A DNA stretch of 64,000 bases from Liolophura sinensis. Its lineage: Eukaryota > Mollusca > Polyplacophora > Chitonida > Chitonidae. Positions 62,106 to 64,000 of this stretch are shown piece after piece. The notes beneath the pieces are model-generated. The model did no database searches. It worked only from the letters and a program-made list of their open reading frames with translations, and was not told where the DNA came from. How positions within the stretch are numbered: position 1 is the first letter of the stretch; every line of letters starts with the position of its first letter. The DNA lies in the NCBI RefSeq assembly GCF_032854445.1, contig NC_088300.1:54660984-54724983 (forward strand). The letters run 5' to 3'. The position numbers and the translations under genes are program-made.

Positions 62106-64000
62106 ATGATCAGTAAGGACCGGGAGGACGATGGCGTTGACCAGTCTACGGACTCTCACCTGCCGCCTGCCAAATTAGGGCAGGTACAGTCTCAAACCGA
62201 GCCCGATGTGGCCAGCATGTCCCGACCTTCTCCCGTCGCTAATTCTGTCCCTGGGGACAAGACAAGTCTGGAAACAAGAGAAGAAGCCAAAGACAACTGT
62301 GATAGTGTCCACAGTTTATTGGGCCGACCTTTCAACGGTGACTTAATCGCATCTCAAGTTTATTTGTGTATTACCTGTGGTCTAGAATTGGAAGACGCGG
62401 ACAGTCTGCGACGTCACGAGCTTCACTGCTGTGCGCTCGACACCTCAACAAGCCTGCCTGGAGCGGCCATGAGTTTAGAAGAGGCCGAAGGTTTTCGGAA
62501 GCTCGTGTGTGAGATCTGCCGAGCGTACTTCAGCGAGACAGATCATTTGCAAGAACACAAACTCTTACACTTGAATACCAGTAATGTTTGCTATCTTTGT
62601 GACACCTTCTTTGCCAATCGCTACCTGTTGGCGCGTCACGTGGTCTGTCAACACAGCGAAAGGTTCGGGGTAAAGCAGAACGAGGAGGGTGTGCACGAGC
62701 CTTACACGTGTGCCATCTGCATCCTGCGCTTCTCCACCCTCATCGCCTTGCAGGCTCATGAGGATTCCCACGGAGTTACCGAGAAGACACCTACCTGCCG
62801 AATCTGTTCGGTAAGCAACTCCAGCCACCAGGCTCTCCAGTCGCACCTCAAATCCAACTTACACGCAGAGATGAAGCTCCAACTACAGAATTTGTTCACC
62901 TGCATTGACTGTAGCACGGTTTTTCACTGCCGAGACGCGTACGCCATGCACATGATGATGCGGGCAAAGGACGAATCTTGCAAAAAGGCCCACAAAGTGA
63001 GGGTACAAACAGATGAGGAGGTGAAAAGCACACCTAGTATCGTTATAGTGAAGGAGGAACCCCCAGATACCGTTCCCTCATCGGAGTGCGCACACGGGAC
63101 CTCCTCCACTTCACTTCCTTCCCGGGCTGACACCTCCAGCCCTCTTGTCGGTCACCAGACCAAACTGGACTCCCCGACTGCCGGTAACACACAGGTGTGT
63201 CCTGGCTGTGGCATGCTGTGCTATGATTCCAACCATCTGTTGAGCCACCTTCGCTTATGTGGAAGTGTTTTGAATCCACAGGCTAATAATGACTGGGCAC
63301 AATCGCAGAATGGACTGGTGTTCAAATGGGCAGTGAATAAAACCTATTCCTTGCACTTACCAACTGCAATGAGTCGTAAAGAGAAAAGGTGTTTCCACTG
63401 CCACAAATCTTTCTTGGACCAGGACGATTTGGCCATGCACGTGATGTCGGACCACTCTCGCGAGATCACGGACTCCGATCGGACCAGCAGCCCACCAACC
63501 AATCCCCGGGGATGGCAAAGTTCGGACAGAAATGGAGAGTGTCCTTTGATTGTTTATTCGCCCCACAGCGTGGCTGTTCTTGGGTCGAGCGATCATCAAG
63601 TGAGCCCGTCAGTGGGTTTGAGCCACCATTTAGTCTCTCAGGAGAAAGGCACCACTCCACAGCCAACAGATTCGGCTGGGAAGGAGAAAGTTCGGGGAGG
63701 AGACTTGTCTCCATCACAAAAAAGTCCAACTTTCTCGCAGACTTCTCCATCGGAATGCACAGGATCTCAAGAAAAGTTTACAGACGAGAATTGTGGCGGT
63801 AAAAAAAGGCGTAGGGGCCTGTCGCCTACAGCACCGTTCTCCCCAAATCAAAATTCGCACGATAATCGCTCGCGATCTGCTGAACTCAGCTACACAAGTG
63901 CCGAGGAGCCAGGGGTCAAACGACCACACATGTCCACTCCCCCAGGTGTGCGTTCCGGCATAACTATCAGTCCGTTAGACTTGAGCCAAGGTTTCCGGGA
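62106..64000 (+). CDS. C2H2 zinc-finger transcription factor with PLDLS motif (5' part)
   Basis: One uninterrupted frame of 631 codons starts MISKDREDDGVDQSTD and runs off the right edge. Finger-like modules start near residues 88 (CITC, ending HELHC), 135 (CEIC, H-x3-H), 162 (CYLC, H-x4-H), 202 (CAIC, H-x3-H), 231 (CRIC, H-x5-H), 266 (CIDC, incomplete), 365 (CPGC, C2HC) and 429 (CFHC, H-x4-H). All keep twelve residues between the second Cys and first His. A SUMO-type VKEEP lies near 314, a basic KKRRR nuclear signal near 566, and PLDLS at about 623-627 fits the CtBP corepressor-binding consensus PxDLS. The protein is probably a nuclear DNA-binding repressor. I do not recognise its orthology group. 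The fingers are not linked by TGEKP, unlike KRAB-type arrays. A gtaagc at about 62811 is inside finger 5 and is coding, judged by finger spacing. Confidence 0.85.
   Translation, partial: MISKDREDDGVDQSTDSHLPPAKLGQVQSQTEPDVASMSRPSPVANSVPGDKTSLETREEAKDNCDSVHSLLGRPFNGDLIASQVYLCITCGLELEDADSLRRHELHCCALDTSTSLPGAAMSLEEAEGFRKLVCEICRAYFSETDHLQEHKLLHLNTSNVCYLCDTFFANRYLLARHVVCQHSERFGVKQNEEGVHEPYTCAICILRFSTLIALQAHEDSHGVTEKTPTCRICSVSNSSHQALQSHLKSNLHAEMKLQLQNLFTCIDCSTVFHCRDAYAMHMMMRAKDESCKKAHKVRVQTDEEVKSTPSIVIVKEEPPDTVPSSECAHGTSSTSLPSRADTSSPLVGHQTKLDSPTAGNTQVCPGCGMLCYDSNHLLSHLRLCGSVLNPQANNDWAQSQNGLVFKWAVNKTYSLHLPTAMSRKEKRCFHCHKSFLDQDDLAMHVMSDHSREITDSDRTSSPPTNPRGWQSSDRNGECPLIVYSPHSVAVLGSSDHQVSPSVGLSHHLVSQEKGTTPQPTDSAGKEKVRGGDLSPSQKSPTFSQTSPSECTGSQEKFTDENCGGKKRRRGLSPTAPFSPNQNSHDNRSRSAELSYTSAEEPGVKRPHMSTPPGVRSGITISPLDLSQGFR

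Noticed and set aside
62805-62820. gtaagc donor-like site within the zinc-finger frame
   Set aside because: Finger 5 keeps exact Cys and His spacing when read straight through, so the site is coding.
63389-63802. 137-codon plus-strand frame in the last kilobase
   Set aside because: It is an out-of-frame shadow of the zinc-finger reading frame, which continues open to the end of the window.

Overview
The window is intron-rich animal nuclear DNA, most likely from a lophotrochozoan and probably a bivalve or other mollusc. The evidence is consensus GT-AG introns (many well under 1 kb), AT-rich introns and spacers with frequent TACATGTA-type words, and about twenty copies of a tRNA-derived SINE. 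That SINE has A and B boxes, an (AAAT)n tail and a central conserved stretch of the kind known from mollusc SINEs. The genes were assembled by hand from splice sites, reading-frame continuity and similarity to known families. There is no transcript support.

Layout, left to right. (1) 383-4190, minus: five 5' exons of an unrecognised acidic, Ser/Thr-rich protein that runs off the left edge; a 33-bp minisatellite touches one of its 3' splice sites. (2) About 6.25-6.52 kb: probable promoter region, with a CTCF-type motif and a candidate non-coding first exon of SKP1. (3) 10932-13163, plus: complete SKP1 in four coding exons (162 aa). (4) 17528-50079, minus, convergent with SKP1: complete harmonin (USH1C-like) gene with 22 constitutive coding exons, an alternative first exon, an optional 11-nt microexon and a dual-frame last exon. 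It encodes the N-terminal harmonin domain, PDZ1, PDZ2, a long coiled coil and PDZ3. Its non-coding 5' exon is probably near 54.6-54.7 kb. (5) About 54.7-61.2 kb: intergenic DNA with SINEs and one small candidate membrane-protein exon. (6) About 61.2-64.0 kb, plus: 5' end of a C2H2 zinc-finger gene with at least eight finger-like modules, a basic nuclear signal and a PLDLS CtBP-type motif, cut by the right edge.

These are unrelated neighbours, not an operon. SKP1 is the adaptor of SCF ubiquitin ligases. Harmonin is a cytoskeletal and adhesion scaffold of microvilli and stereocilia. The zinc-finger protein is a likely transcriptional repressor.

The most interesting signals are in harmonin. An 11-nt microexon (18849-18859) with consensus splice sites would switch the last exon between two reading frames: a vertebrate-like ending in VTYF, or a 39-residue new tail ending in ITLI. 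In addition, three separate minisatellites in the window touch or include a 3' splice site, and two of them appear to have copied the splice acceptor itself into an array.
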